A DNA stretch of 10,238 bases, from assembly GCA_012269805.1 (NCBI GenBank), contig JAAXJP010000346.1, forward strand, positions 1-10,238, written 5' to 3'. A program made the position numbers and the translations under genes. The notes under the pieces were generated by a model. The model made no database searches, was not told the DNA's origin, and saw only the letters and a program-made list of their open reading frames with translations. The DNA comes from Rubrivirga sp. (GTDB taxonomy: Bacteria; Bacteroidota; Rhodothermia; Rhodothermales; Rubricoccaceae). Positions 1 through 7,120 of this stretch are shown here, piece after piece (within the stretch, counting starts at the first letter, position 1; every line of letters starts with the position of its first letter).

Positions 1-25
1 GCCGATGAGGGCGCCCCGGACGTTC

Positions 26-47
26 GGACATGCGCGCGGACATGTCC
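26..47. promoter_or_regulatory. Operator-like repeat upstream of the winged-helix/TPR regulator
   Basis: The heptamer GGACATG occurs twice in direct orientation (26-32 and 38-44, 12 nt apart). The second copy is also the left half of a perfect 10-bp palindrome, GGACATGTCC (38-47). The element ends where the candidate -33 box of the downstream regulator gene begins, a normal place for an activator or repressor site. OmpR-type winged-helix proteins often bind tandem direct repeats, so autoregulation by the neighbouring gene product is possible, but that is inference. No known operator was recognised. Confidence 0.3.
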
Positions 48-79
48 TTTCAGATTCCTATCGTCCCCCTTACCATTTG
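48..79 (+). promoter_or_regulatory. Candidate promoter of the winged-helix/TPR regulator
   Basis: TTTC (48-51), a 19-nt spacer and TACCATTTG (71-79) resemble the Bacteroidota -33/-7 promoter (TTTG, about 19-20 nt, TAnnTTTG), but with one extra base inside the -7 element. It is the most AT-rich stretch near the gene start and would place transcription start roughly 15 nt before the GTG at 102. The imperfect -7 box keeps this tentative. Confidence 0.35.
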
Positions 80-101
80 CTTGCTGCGCCCCTAACGCCC
101 C

Positions 102-1526
102 GTGCTTCGATACGCCTTCGGCCCCTTCCGCCTCGAGCCGACGGAGCGACGGCTCGTTCGCGACGGCGAGCCGGTGGACCTCACGCCCAAGGAGTTCGAC
201 CTCTTGGTGGCCCTCGTCGAACGGGCCGGCGAGCTGGTCACGAAGGACGAGCTCATCGCGCGGCTGTGGGACGGGGTCGTCGTCGACGAGAGCGCGCTGA
301 CGGTCCACGTTTCGCGGCTGCGGGCCGCGTTCGGCGAGTCGGCCAGGGCGCCCGGCTCGATCGAGACGGTCCCCCGGGCGGGGTACCGGTTCGTGGCCCC
401 GGTCCGGGTCGAGGACGACGCGCCGGGCCCGGCGCCGGGCCTCGCGCGCCCCCGGCGGGCCTGGACGCGGGCGGCGCTCGGTGGAGCGGCCGTCGGGGCC
501 GCCGTCGTCGTCGCGCTCGCGCTGACGCTGGCGCTGCAGGGGACCCCGTCGTCGGAGGGCCCGGCCGAGCCGCTCGTGGTGCCGGCCGGGGTCGAGGACC
601 GGGAGCCGCCGGGGTCGGCCGAGGAGGCGTACGTCCAGGCCCGCCAGATCTGGTGGCAGCGCCGGGGGTTCTCCGAGGCGCTCTGGCTGTTCCGGAGCGC
701 GCTCGTCCTCGACTCGACGTTCGCGCCCGCCCACGTCGGCATCGCCGACGTGCTCGGGATGAGCTACCAGACGGGCGACGAGGCCCGCGCCCACGTCCGG
801 CGCGCGCTCGCGCTCGACCCCGACCTCGGCGAGGCCTACGCCTCGCTCGGGCTCATCCGGACGCTCCAGGACTGGGACTTCGACGGGGCCGAGGCCGCCT
901 TCGACCGCGCCCTCGCGCTGGCCCCGGACTACGCGCCCGCCCACCAATGGCGGGCCACGCTCCTGATGATCCGGGGCCGCCCCGGCGAGGCCGTCGCGGC
1001 GCTCGACCGAGCCCTCGCCGTGGCCCCGCCCGAGGCCCGGCCGTCGCTCCTCGCCGACCGCTGCCAGGCGCTCTACTACGCCCGCCGCTACCCGGCCGCC
1101 GTCGCCGACTGCCGCCGGGCGCTCGACCTCGACCCGGCATTCGGGACGGCGCCGATGTACGGGTTCTGGGCGCTCGTCCTCGACGGCCGCCCCGGCGACG
1201 CCGCCCGGTGGGCGACCGACACCGGGAGCAGCCTGATGGCCGAGGCGCTCACGGCCGCCCCGGCCGCGTACACCGGCCCCGACGGCCGGGCCCGGCTGGC
1301 CCGCGACCTCGCGGCCCACGAGGGCGGCAACCGGGTGTGGCGGGCGTGGTGGGGCGCCCAGGTCGGGGCGCTCGCCGGCGACCGCGGCCGCGTGGTCGAC
1401 GGGCTCCGGCAGGCCGTCCGCCTCCGCCAGTTCCACGTCCCGTTCGTCGCGGCCGACCCGCTCTTCGACGCCCACCGCGACGACCCCGAGGTCCGGGCGC
1501 TCCTCCGCGAGGCCGGGCTCGAGTAG
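102..1526 (+). CDS. Membrane-anchored winged-helix transcriptional regulator with TPR domain (CadC/ToxR-like)
   Basis: 474 residues, GTG start. The start is supported because the OmpR/PhoB-type winged-helix domain begins almost at residue 1 (RYAFGPFRLEP, then LTPKEFDLL) and runs to about residue 100, ending in the typical ETVPRAGYRFVAPV. A basic stretch (RPRRAWTR) and one hydrophobic helix (about 124-146) follow, giving a cytoplasmic DNA-binding head, one membrane pass and an extracytoplasmic C-terminus. Residues about 175-345 contain TPR-like helical pairs with recurring A-LALDP/LALAPDYAPAH signatures, probably a protein or ligand interaction surface. There is no receiver domain or phosphoacceptor Asp, so it is not a classical response regulator; CadC/ToxR-type one-component signalling is the best model. 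The targets and signal are unknown. It is 66 nt upstream of priA on the same strand, but priA appears to have its own promoter. The domain call is firm; the function beyond DNA binding is not. Confidence 0.88.
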   Translation: MLRYAFGPFRLEPTERRLVRDGEPVDLTPKEFDLLVALVERAGELVTKDELIARLWDGVVVDESALTVHVSRLRAAFGESARAPGSIETVPRAGYRFVAPVRVEDDAPGPAPGLARPRRAWTRAALGGAAVGAAVVVALALTLALQGTPSSEGPAEPLVVPAGVEDREPPGSAEEAYVQARQIWWQRRGFSEALWLFRSALVLDSTFAPAHVGIADVLGMSYQTGDEARAHVRRALALDPDLGEAYASLGLIRTLQDWDFDGAEAAFDRALALAPDYAPAHQWRATLLMIRGRPGEAVAALDRALAVAPPEARPSLLADRCQALYYARRYPAAVADCRRALDLDPAFGTAPMYGFWALVLDGRPGDAARWATDTGSSLMAEALTAAPAAYTGPDGRARLARDLAAHEGGNRVWRAWWGAQVGALAGDRGRVVDGLRQAVRLRQFHVPFVAADPLFDAHRDDPEVRALLREAGLE

Positions 1527-1541
1527 CAGGGCCCCGCCGGA

Positions 1542-1558
1542 TCTGACCGGACTCTGAC
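1542..1558. repeat. Short direct repeat (TCTGAC x2, 11-nt period) upstream of priA
   Basis: TCTGAC occurs at 1542-1547 and 1553-1558, exactly 11 nt apart, about one helical turn, in the 66-nt gap between the regulator gene and priA. This is the spacing favoured by OmpR-family winged-helix proteins, one of which is encoded immediately upstream. It lies just upstream of the candidate -7 box of priA. The repeat is short and could be chance. Confidence 0.25.
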
Positions 1559-1581
1559 AGAGAAGGCGTCGGCGGCGCCGG

Positions 1582-1589
1582 TAGCTTGG
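1582..1589 (+). promoter_or_regulatory. Candidate -7 box of priA, suggesting a leaderless transcript
   Basis: TAGCTTGG lies only 3 nt before the priA ATG (1593). It matches the TANNNT-type signal found about 10 nt before leaderless genes, and seven of eight positions of the Bacteroidota -7 box TAnnTTTG. The same TAGCTT core occurs 7 nt before the thr leader-peptide ATG on the other strand. No good -33 box is visible at 20 nt spacing; the nearest candidate is CTGACA at 1554-1559. No Shine-Dalgarno sequence is present, which fits initiation at the 5' end. Confidence 0.4.
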
Positions 1590-1592
1590 GGC

Positions 1593-4055
1593 ATGGCCGC
1601 GCTCGCCCACGTCGTCCCGCTCACGTCCGTCGACGGCGTCTACACGTACCGCGTGCCGGACGAGATGGCCGCCGAGGCGGTCCCGGGCGCGCGCGTGCTC
1701 GTCCCGTTCGGGCGGCGCCAGCTGACCGGCGTCGTCGCCGAGCGGGTCGAGGGGAGCCCGGACAAGCTCAAGCCGCTCCACGACGTGCTCGACGCGCGGC
1801 CGGCGCTCACGCCCGAGTTGCTGGCGCTGACGCGCTGGATCGCGGGGTACTACCTCTGCGCGTGGGGCGAGGCCGTCAAGGCCGCACTGCCGAGCGGGAC
1901 CGAGGTCGAGAGCCGGCGCGTCGCCCGCGCCCTCGCCCCGCCCGACGCGTGGGACGAGAAGCGGGGCCGCACCATCCTCCGCGCCCTCCACGAGCGGAAC
2001 GGAACCGGCCTCCCCGTCGCCGCCCTCGCCGAGGTCTTGAACCGGAAGACGGTCCCCCAGAACCTGCTCCGGCGGATGGAGGCGGCCGGCGTGCTCGCGG
2101 TCGAGCACGAGGTCCAGGACGCGACGGTGACGGCCAAGACCGCCCGCCACCTCCGCCTCGGCGACGGCGCCGAGGCGGCCGACGTCCGCGGCTCGCGGCA
2201 GCGCGCCCTGCTCGACTGGCTCGCCGAGGCCGGCGAGGCCGTCCCCCAGGCGGAGGCGCTCGCGGCGACCGGCGCGTCGTCGTCCACGGTCAAGAGCCTC
2301 GAGAAGCACGGGCTCGTCGAGGCCTTCGACGCCGAGGTCGAGCGGAAAACGGACGGGATGGAGGTCGAGGCCGTCCCGCCGGCCGCGCCGCTCGATCTCC
2401 ACCCGGCACAGACGACGGCGCTGGAGGCCATCACCGACGCGGTTGCGACGGCCCGCGCCGAGACGTTCCTGCTCCACGGCGTCACCGGATCGGGCAAGAC
2501 GGAGGTCTACCTCCGCGCGCTCCGCGAGGCCCTCGACCGGGGCAAGAGCGCCATCGTCCTCGTCCCCGAGATCGCGCTCACGCCGCAGACGGTCCGCCGC
2601 TTCCGGGCGCACTTCGGCGACCGCGTGGCGGTGCTCCACAGCCGGATGAGTCCCGGCGAGCGGTTGGACGCGTGGACGCGGATCCGCGACGGCGTCTACC
2701 CCATCGTCATCGGCCCGCGCTCGGCCGTCTTCGCGCCGGTCCACGACCTCGGGCTCGTGGTCGTCGACGAGGAGCACGAGGCGAGCTACAAGCAGTTCGA
2801 CCCGGCCCCGCGCTACCACGCCCGCGACGTGGCCGTGATGCGGGCCCACCGGGCCGGCGCCGTCTGCGTCCTCGGCAGCGCGACGCCGTCGATGGAGTCG
2901 GTCGCCAACGCCAACGCCGGCAAGTACACGCGGCTCGAGATGCCCGAGCGCGTGCCCGTCCGCGGCCCCGACGGCACGACCCGCCAGCCCGCGCCGCTCC
3001 CGCCGGTCCGGGTAGTCGACCTCGGGCGCGAGCGGCAGATCCGCCGGCTCAAGGGGGCGCTGTCGCACGACCTCCGCGAGGCCATGCAGGCCCGGCTGGA
3101 GCGGGGCGAGCAGACCATCCTCCTCCAGAACCGCCGCGGCTACGCGCCCGTCGTGACCTGCGAGGACTGTGGGTGGACGCCGACGTGCCAGGACTGCGCC
3201 GTCTCGCTCACCGTCCACAAGGCGACGCGGAACCTCCGGTGCCACTACTGCGGGCGGGCCGAGCGCTTCTACCGGACGTGCCCCGCCTGCGACAGCCCGG
3301 CGCTGACGCTCCTCGGCAGCGGCACGCAGCGCGTCGAGGAGGAGATCGCCGAGGTCTTCCCCGAGGCCCGCGTCCTCCGGATGGACCTCGACACGACGTC
3401 GCGGAAGGGCGCCCACCGCCGGATCCTCGACGCCTTCGGCCGCGGCGACGCCGACGTCCTGCTCGGCACGCAGATGGTGGCGAAGGGGCTCGACTTCCCG
3501 CGCGTCACGCTCGTCGGCGTGGTCGAGGCCGACACGGGGATGCTCCTCCCCGACTTCCGCGCCGCCGAGCGGACGTTCCAGCTCCTGGCACAGGTCGCGG
3601 GCCGGGCCGGCCGCCACGACCTCCCGGGCGAGGTGCTCCTCCAGACCCGCAACCCCGAGCATCCAGCCATCCAGTTCGCCCTCAAGCATGACTTCCACGG
3701 GTTCGCCCTCGGCGAGCTCGGCGAGCGCCTCGCGCTGGGCTACCCGCCGTATGGCCGCCTCGTCGGCGTCGAGGTCAAGGGGCCGCACGAGGGCTCGACG
3801 TTCGCGCTGGCGGAGCGCTGGGGGGCCGCGCTCCGCGCCGAGGCGGGCAAGGTCGCCGGGGTCGACATCCTCGGGCCGGTGCCGGCCTTCGTCGGCCGCG
3901 TCAAGCGGTGGTGGCGCGTCCACCTCCTGGTGAAGGCCCCACGCTCCCTGCCCGCCTCGGTGCTCGCGTCGCTGGTGCGGACGGTCGAGGGCCGGCTCAA
4001 GACGCCGTCTGGCCACCGCGTCAACCTCGACGTTGACCCCGTCGGGTTGTACTAG
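1593..4055 (+). CDS. priA: Primosomal protein N' / replication restart helicase PriA
   Basis: 820 residues. PriA is the 3'-to-5' DNA helicase that recognises stalled or repaired forks and reloads the replisome in the cytoplasm. The N-terminal DNA-binding domain (about 1-105) is followed by a winged-helix-like linker and a superfamily 2 helicase core. Walker A is GVTGSGKT (296-303), the Walker B/DEAH-type box is DEEH (392-395), motif V is GTQMVAKGLDFP (around 625-636) and motif VI is QVAGRAGR (667-674). Between the helicase lobes are eight cysteines in four pairs (523/526, 532/535, 550/553, 563/566), the PriA zinc-binding module needed for primosome assembly. The C-terminal domain ends in the usual DVDPVGLY-like tail. 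All catalytic and zinc residues are intact and the length is normal for the long PriA form. The start ATG begins the conserved first strand (AALAHVVPL) and lies 3 nt after a -7-like box. Confidence 0.97.
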   Translation: MAALAHVVPLTSVDGVYTYRVPDEMAAEAVPGARVLVPFGRRQLTGVVAERVEGSPDKLKPLHDVLDARPALTPELLALTRWIAGYYLCAWGEAVKAALPSGTEVESRRVARALAPPDAWDEKRGRTILRALHERNGTGLPVAALAEVLNRKTVPQNLLRRMEAAGVLAVEHEVQDATVTAKTARHLRLGDGAEAADVRGSRQRALLDWLAEAGEAVPQAEALAATGASSSTVKSLEKHGLVEAFDAEVERKTDGMEVEAVPPAAPLDLHPAQTTALEAITDAVATARAETFLLHGVTGSGKTEVYLRALREALDRGKSAIVLVPEIALTPQTVRRFRAHFGDRVAVLHSRMSPGERLDAWTRIRDGVYPIVIGPRSAVFAPVHDLGLVVVDEEHEASYKQFDPAPRYHARDVAVMRAHRAGAVCVLGSATPSMESVANANAGKYTRLEMPERVPVRGPDGTTRQPAPLPPVRVVDLGRERQIRRLKGALSHDLREAMQARLERGEQTILLQNRRGYAPVVTCEDCGWTPTCQDCAVSLTVHKATRNLRCHYCGRAERFYRTCPACDSPALTLLGSGTQRVEEEIAEVFPEARVLRMDLDTTSRKGAHRRILDAFGRGDADVLLGTQMVAKGLDFPRVTLVGVVEADTGMLLPDFRAAERTFQLLAQVAGRAGRHDLPGEVLLQTRNPEHPAIQFALKHDFHGFALGELGERLALGYPPYGRLVGVEVKGPHEGSTFALAERWGAALRAEAGKVAGVDILGPVPAFVGRVKRWWRVHLLVKAPRSLPASVLASLVRTVEGRLKTPSGHRVNLDVDPVGLY

Positions 4056-4141
4056 GCCCGGTAGGGGATGGCCGGGACGGGAGCCGGTCTGAAACCGCTG
4101 GTCGCGTTGCGCCTTTGGAGAGGGGTCCGCTCCCTGCCGCT

Positions 4142-4291
4142 ATGACCCGCCGCTTCTGGATCGCGCTCCTCCTCGTCGCCCTGGGCCTCGGGGCGCTCCT
4201 CCTCATCTCGTACCTCAACGCCTCGGGCGACGACGGCCCCCCGGACGCCGACGTCCGCGAGGTGGTCGGGGCGCCGGCCGCGACGCCGTGA
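4142..4291 (+). CDS. Small single-pass membrane protein, unrecognised
   Basis: 49 residues, ATG start 86 nt after the priA stop. The N-terminus MTRRFW is basic and is followed by a strongly hydrophobic helix (about 6-24, IALLLVALGLGALLLIS). An acidic, proline- and alanine-rich tail (GDDGPPDADVREVV) follows, so an N-in single-pass inner-membrane protein is predicted; an uncleaved signal anchor is equally possible. Nothing identifies a family. Third-position GC is high, as in neighbouring genes. Its TGA overlaps the GTG of the next small ORF (GTGA), which suggests translational coupling and supports both being real. No Shine-Dalgarno sequence or clear promoter was found; a TTTG (4114-4117) lies upstream but without a matching -7 box. 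The opposite-strand ORFs here have no recognisable content. Confidence 0.55.
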   Translation: MTRRFWIALLLVALGLGALLLISYLNASGDDGPPDADVREVVGAPAATP

Positions 4292-4398
4292 CGGTCTTCG
4301 GTCTCGTCGCGCGCGTCCTCGGCCTGATCGCCCTCGCCGTCGTCCTCGTCGTCGTGTGGCGGCTGCTCCAGCAGAGGCCGCCGCCGGGCCTCCGGTAG
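4288..4398 (+). CDS. Very small single-pass membrane protein, unrecognised
   Basis: 36 residues with a GTG start that overlaps the preceding stop by four bases (GTGA, 4288-4291). The product is almost entirely one hydrophobic helix (about 3-24, rich in Val, Leu and Ala) followed by a short basic, proline-rich tail (RLLQQRPPPGLR). It would sit in the membrane with only a small cytoplasmic or periplasmic tail. No family recognised. The evidence is its hydrophobicity, the stop/start overlap and its position between another small membrane ORF and a DUF202 membrane gene. It is 50 nt upstream of the DUF202 start. An ORF this short can arise by chance in GC-rich DNA, so confidence is moderate. Confidence 0.45.
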   Translation: MTVFGLVARVLGLIALAVVLVVVWRLLQQRPPPGLR

Positions 4399-4448
4399 CG
4401 GACCGCCCGTGCGGACCGAGCGTTGCAGCCCGAGCCGCCGCCGCGCCC

Positions 4449-4730
4449 ATGACCGCCCCGTACTCCCAGGTCCCCGAGGAGGGCCTCACGCTCCGCGACC
4501 AGCTCGCGCTCGACCGGACGGTCCTCGCCAACGAGCGGACCCTCTTGGCCTACCTCCGCACGGCGCTCGCCCTCCTGGCCGGCGGCGTGACGCTTCTCCA
4601 CTTTGTCGACGCAGCCTGGGCTGTCGGGCTCGGCGGCGCGGCGCTGCCGCTCGCGGCCGTCGTGACCGCGGCCGGCGTCGCGCGATACCTCCGCGTCCGG
4701 CACCGGCTCCGGCAGATCGGGACCGTCTGA
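4449..4730 (+). CDS. DUF202 family small integral membrane protein (YidH-like)
   Basis: 93 residues. The diagnostic DUF202 signature is clear at residues 19-38: LALDRTVLANERTLL followed by AYLRT. It leads into hydrophobic segments at about 34-52 and 56-79, and the protein ends with a basic tail (RYLRVRHRLRQ). The family comprises small inner-membrane proteins without an established biochemical role. The ATG at 4449 was chosen because the conserved region begins 18 residues after it; the in-frame upstream extension to 4356 is only low-complexity Ala/Pro sequence with no family resemblance and would overlap the preceding small ORF. It is the last of three consecutive small membrane genes after priA, and its stop is 54 nt from the end of the convergent thrC. 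No clear bidirectional terminator with a T-run is visible in that gap. Confidence 0.85.
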   Translation: MTAPYSQVPEEGLTLRDQLALDRTVLANERTLLAYLRTALALLAGGVTLLHFVDAAWAVGLGGAALPLAAVVTAAGVARYLRVRHRLRQIGTV

Positions 4731-4784
4731 CCCCGCCCGCCCCGACGCCGAGGCGGAGGCACCCGCGGTCCTCCACTCCCAGCC

Positions 4785-6056
4785 CTACAGGTGCACGCGG
4801 AGCGCGTCGAGCATCGGCGGGATCGTCTCGACGGCGACGGGCGCGTCCCACAGCGCCGCCAGTCGCTCGGGCGCCTCGGGGCCGACGCCGGTCGCGGCCT
4901 CGACCGACTCGGGAAACTTCGCCGGGTGCGCCGTCGACAAGACGACGATGGGGGCGGCAGCGCCGCGCTGGCGGGCCCGGCGCGCGGCCTCCAGCCCGAC
5001 CGCCGTGTGCGGGTCGCAGAGGTACCCCGTCTCGTCGTGGACGCGGCGCATCGAGGCCGTCGTCTCGTCGTCGGTGACGGCCTCGCCGCGGACGAGCCTG
5101 CGGAGCTCGTCGTCCGAATACAAAGAGCGGAGGCGTTCGAGGTTGCTCGGGACGCCGACGTCCATCGCGTTCGAGAGCGTCCGCACGGAGTCGCCGGCCG
5201 GCGGTGAGCCGCCGGCGAGGAAGCGGGGGAAGCCGTCGTTCGCGTTGTGGGCCGCGAGGAAGCCGGCCACGCCGAGGCCGCCGCGCATCGCGAGCGTCCC
5301 GGCCGTGAGGTTGCCCAGGTTGCCGCTCGGGACGATGACGAGGGGCGGCTCGCCGCCAAGCTGGCGGTCCGCCCAGAGGTAGTACAGCATCTGCGGCAGC
5401 AGCCGCCCGATGTTGATCGAGTTGGCCGACGACAGCCGGCCCTCCTCCGGCCGCGCCTCCGAGAACGCCCGCTTCACGAGCCGCTGGCAGTCGTCGAACG
5501 TGCCCTCGACCGCGAGCGCCTGGACGTTCTCGCGCTCCACGATCAGCTGGCGCTCCTGGACCGCGCTGACTTGGCCCTTCGGGTAGAGCAGCACTACGCG
5601 GACGCCGGCGACGCCCTCGAAGCCCGAGGCCACCGCGCTGCCCGTGTCGCCCGACGTGGCCGCCAGGATCGTGACCGGCTCGCCGCCGAGCGCCGCGCCC
5701 ATCAGCCGCGCCATCGTCCGCGCGCCGACGTCCTTGAACGAGAGCGTCGGCCCGTGGAACAGCTCGAGCACGTGGACGCCCTCCCACCCGCTGCCCTCCA
5801 ACGGCACGAGCGGGACGGGGAACGCGAGCGCGTCGGCCACGAGCGCCCCGAGGCCGTCGACGTCCGGCAGCCACTCGGCCAGGACGCGCGCCCCGAGGTC
5901 GGCGAGCGAGCCGGCGCCGCGCCAGCTAGAGGGGAGGTCCGGGACGTGCGTCGGGACGTAGAGCCCGCCGTCGGGCGCGAGCCCGTCGAGCAGGGCCTCG
6001 CGGAACGGGACGGGGTCGCCGCCGCCCCGCGTGCTGACGTACTGGGGAGCGCTCAT
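4785..6056 (-). CDS. thrC: Threonine synthase ThrC
   Basis: 423 residues. This PLP-dependent cytoplasmic enzyme converts O-phosphohomoserine to threonine and phosphate, the last step of threonine synthesis. The N-terminal family motif YVSTRGG is present. The PLP-binding lysine is K108 in the motif HGPTLSFKDVGAR. Other hallmark motifs are TSGDTGSA (134-141), SANSINIGR (210-218) and the glycine-rich phosphate-binding loop PSGNLGNLTAG (243-253). The length matches the compact fold-type II threonine synthases, and nothing is truncated. It is the third gene of thrABC, 63 nt after thrB, with an intercistronic hairpin in the gap. No Shine-Dalgarno sequence precedes the ATG. It is expected to be cotranscribed and controlled by the attenuator before thrA. 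Confidence 0.97.
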   Translation of the reverse strand: MSAPQYVSTRGGGDPVPFREALLDGLAPDGGLYVPTHVPDLPSSWRGAGSLADLGARVLAEWLPDVDGLGALVADALAFPVPLVPLEGSGWEGVHVLELFHGPTLSFKDVGARTMARLMGAALGGEPVTILAATSGDTGSAVASGFEGVAGVRVVLLYPKGQVSAVQERQLIVERENVQALAVEGTFDDCQRLVKRAFSEARPEEGRLSSANSINIGRLLPQMLYYLWADRQLGGEPPLVIVPSGNLGNLTAGTLAMRGGLGVAGFLAAHNANDGFPRFLAGGSPPAGDSVRTLSNAMDVGVPSNLERLRSLYSDDELRRLVRGEAVTDDETTASMRRVHDETGYLCDPHTAVGLEAARRARQRGAAAPIVVLSTAHPAKFPESVEAATGVGPEAPERLAALWDAPVAVETIPPMLDALRVHL

Positions 6057-6088
6057 CGGGTCGGTGGGGGAGTCGGTCGCGGGTCCCC

Positions 6089-6108
6089 CCGCCTCGGGAC
6101 CGAGGCGG
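6089..6108 (-). repeat. Perfect inverted repeat between thrB and thrC
   Basis: CCGCCTCGG, GA, CCGAGGCGG: a perfect 9-bp inverted repeat with a 2-nt centre (in RNA, effectively a 7-bp stem with a 6-nt loop), inside the 63-nt thrB-thrC spacer. There is no T-run after it on the minus strand, so it is not a classical terminator. A role in mRNA stability, processing or differential expression of thrC is possible. A related pair lies in the thrA-thrB spacer, and the 10-mer CCGCCTCGGG recurs in the thr promoter. Confidence 0.5.
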
Positions 6109-6119
6109 ACGGGGTGGGG

Positions 6120-7040
6120 TCAGATCGTACGGACGCCCTCGGGGTCGACCTCGGCCACCCAACCGTGGGCGTCGATGGCGCCCGCGCGGCTGGCGGCGAC
6201 CATCGCGTCGAGGATCGCGGCGGGGTCCGCGCCGTCGGCGGGGAGGGCGAACAGGGCCGGGCCGGAGCCCGTGAGCGCGCAGCCGACGGCGCCCGCGTCG
6301 AGCGCGGCGGCCTTGACGGCGTCGTAGACCGGCACGAGCGTCGCCCGGTGCGGCTCGGCGAGCCGGTCGCGCATGAGGTGGGCGGACGCCTCCGCCCAGT
6401 CGCCGTCGAGAAGGGCCGTGAGGAGGAACGCCAGCTCGGCCGCCTGCGCCGAGGCGTCCTTGTGCGGGACCGTCTCGGGGAGGACCGCCCGCGCCTGCCG
6501 CGTCAGGACCTCGACGTGCGGGACGATGACGGCGATCGGCGGCGCGTCCGGGAGCGCCAGGCGCCGGTACGCCCGGGGGTCGGAGGGCGACGTGAGGACG
6601 AGCCCGCCGAAGAGCGCCGGCAGCACGTTGTCGCCGTGGTAGCTCCCCGACGCCGCGAACTCGCCCTCGAGCACGGCGTCCACCAGTCCGGCCTTGTCGA
6701 ACGGCGCGCCGAGGGCCGCGTTCGCCGCCCACGCGCCCGCGACCGCGCTCGCCGCCGACCCGCCGACGCCGGACCCGAGCGGCACGCCCTTCTCGATCCG
6801 CAGCCCGACGCCGCCCTCGGCGCCCGCCTCGCGGAGGACCCAGAGCGCCGCGCGGCCCGCGGTGTTCTTCTCCGGATCGGTCGGGACCGACGGCGGCCCC
6901 TCGACGGTCACGCCCGGCGCGTCGGTCCGCCACGCCTCGACGCGGTCGCCGAGGCCGGTCACGCACAGGCCGAGCGCGTCGAAGCCGGGGCCGAGGTTGG
7001 AAAGAGACGCCGGTCCGAAAGCGGTGACGGAGTCGGGCAT
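6120..7040 (-). CDS. thrB: Homoserine kinase ThrB (GHMP family)
   Basis: 306 residues. It phosphorylates homoserine with ATP to give O-phosphohomoserine, the substrate of the adjacent ThrC. The GHMP-kinase pattern is complete: N-terminal substrate strand FGPASLSNLGPGFDALG (8-24), the ATP-binding loop PLGSGVGGSAAS (87-98), and the C-terminal glycine-rich motif TGSGPALFA (257-265). The length is typical. The ATG at 7040 was preferred over an in-frame GTG at 7058 because it starts exactly where the family's first strand begins (MPDSVTAFGPAS). It lies 80 nt after thrA and 63 nt before thrC on the same strand, so it belongs to the thrABC operon. A GAGGTGG sequence lies upstream but about 14 nt from the ATG, too far for a normal ribosome-binding site. 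Confidence 0.97.
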   Translation of the reverse strand: MPDSVTAFGPASLSNLGPGFDALGLCVTGLGDRVEAWRTDAPGVTVEGPPSVPTDPEKNTAGRAALWVLREAGAEGGVGLRIEKGVPLGSGVGGSAASAVAGAWAANAALGAPFDKAGLVDAVLEGEFAASGSYHGDNVLPALFGGLVLTSPSDPRAYRRLALPDAPPIAVIVPHVEVLTRQARAVLPETVPHKDASAQAAELAFLLTALLDGDWAEASAHLMRDRLAEPHRATLVPVYDAVKAAALDAGAVGCALTGSGPALFALPADGADPAAILDAMVAASRAGAIDAHGWVAEVDPEGVRTI

Positions 7041-7057
7041 GGGGTCGGGTCGGTCCA

Positions 7058-7082
7058 CCTCGGCGCGTCTGCGGGGCCGAGG
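7058..7082 (-). repeat. Inverted repeat between thrA and thrB
   Basis: CCTCGGC (7058-7064) and GCCGAGG (7076-7082) form a 7-bp stem with an 11-nt loop in the 80-nt thrA-thrB spacer. It shares the CCTCGG/CCGAGG core with the hairpin between thrB and thrC. No T-run follows on the minus strand. An RNA-stability or processing element is possible; the GC-rich composition makes chance occurrence a real alternative. Confidence 0.35.
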
Positions 7083-7120
7083 CGGGGGAGGTCAGGAGCA
7101 AGGACGGGGAGCGGGCCGGG

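Noticed and set aside
1586..3691. 701-residue frame overlapping priA on the same strand
   Set aside because: It is an Arg/Pro/Gly-rich translation of priA in another frame, while the priA frame has all helicase and zinc motifs.
4356..4448. N-terminal extension of the DUF202 protein
   Set aside because: It contains only Ala/Pro-rich residues, overlaps the preceding small ORF, and is not needed for the family domain.
4737..4756. CCGCC-N10-GGCGG inverted repeat as bidirectional terminator between DUF202 and thrC
   Set aside because: The stem is only 5 bp with a 10-nt loop and no T-run on either strand. It is expected by chance in such GC-rich DNA.
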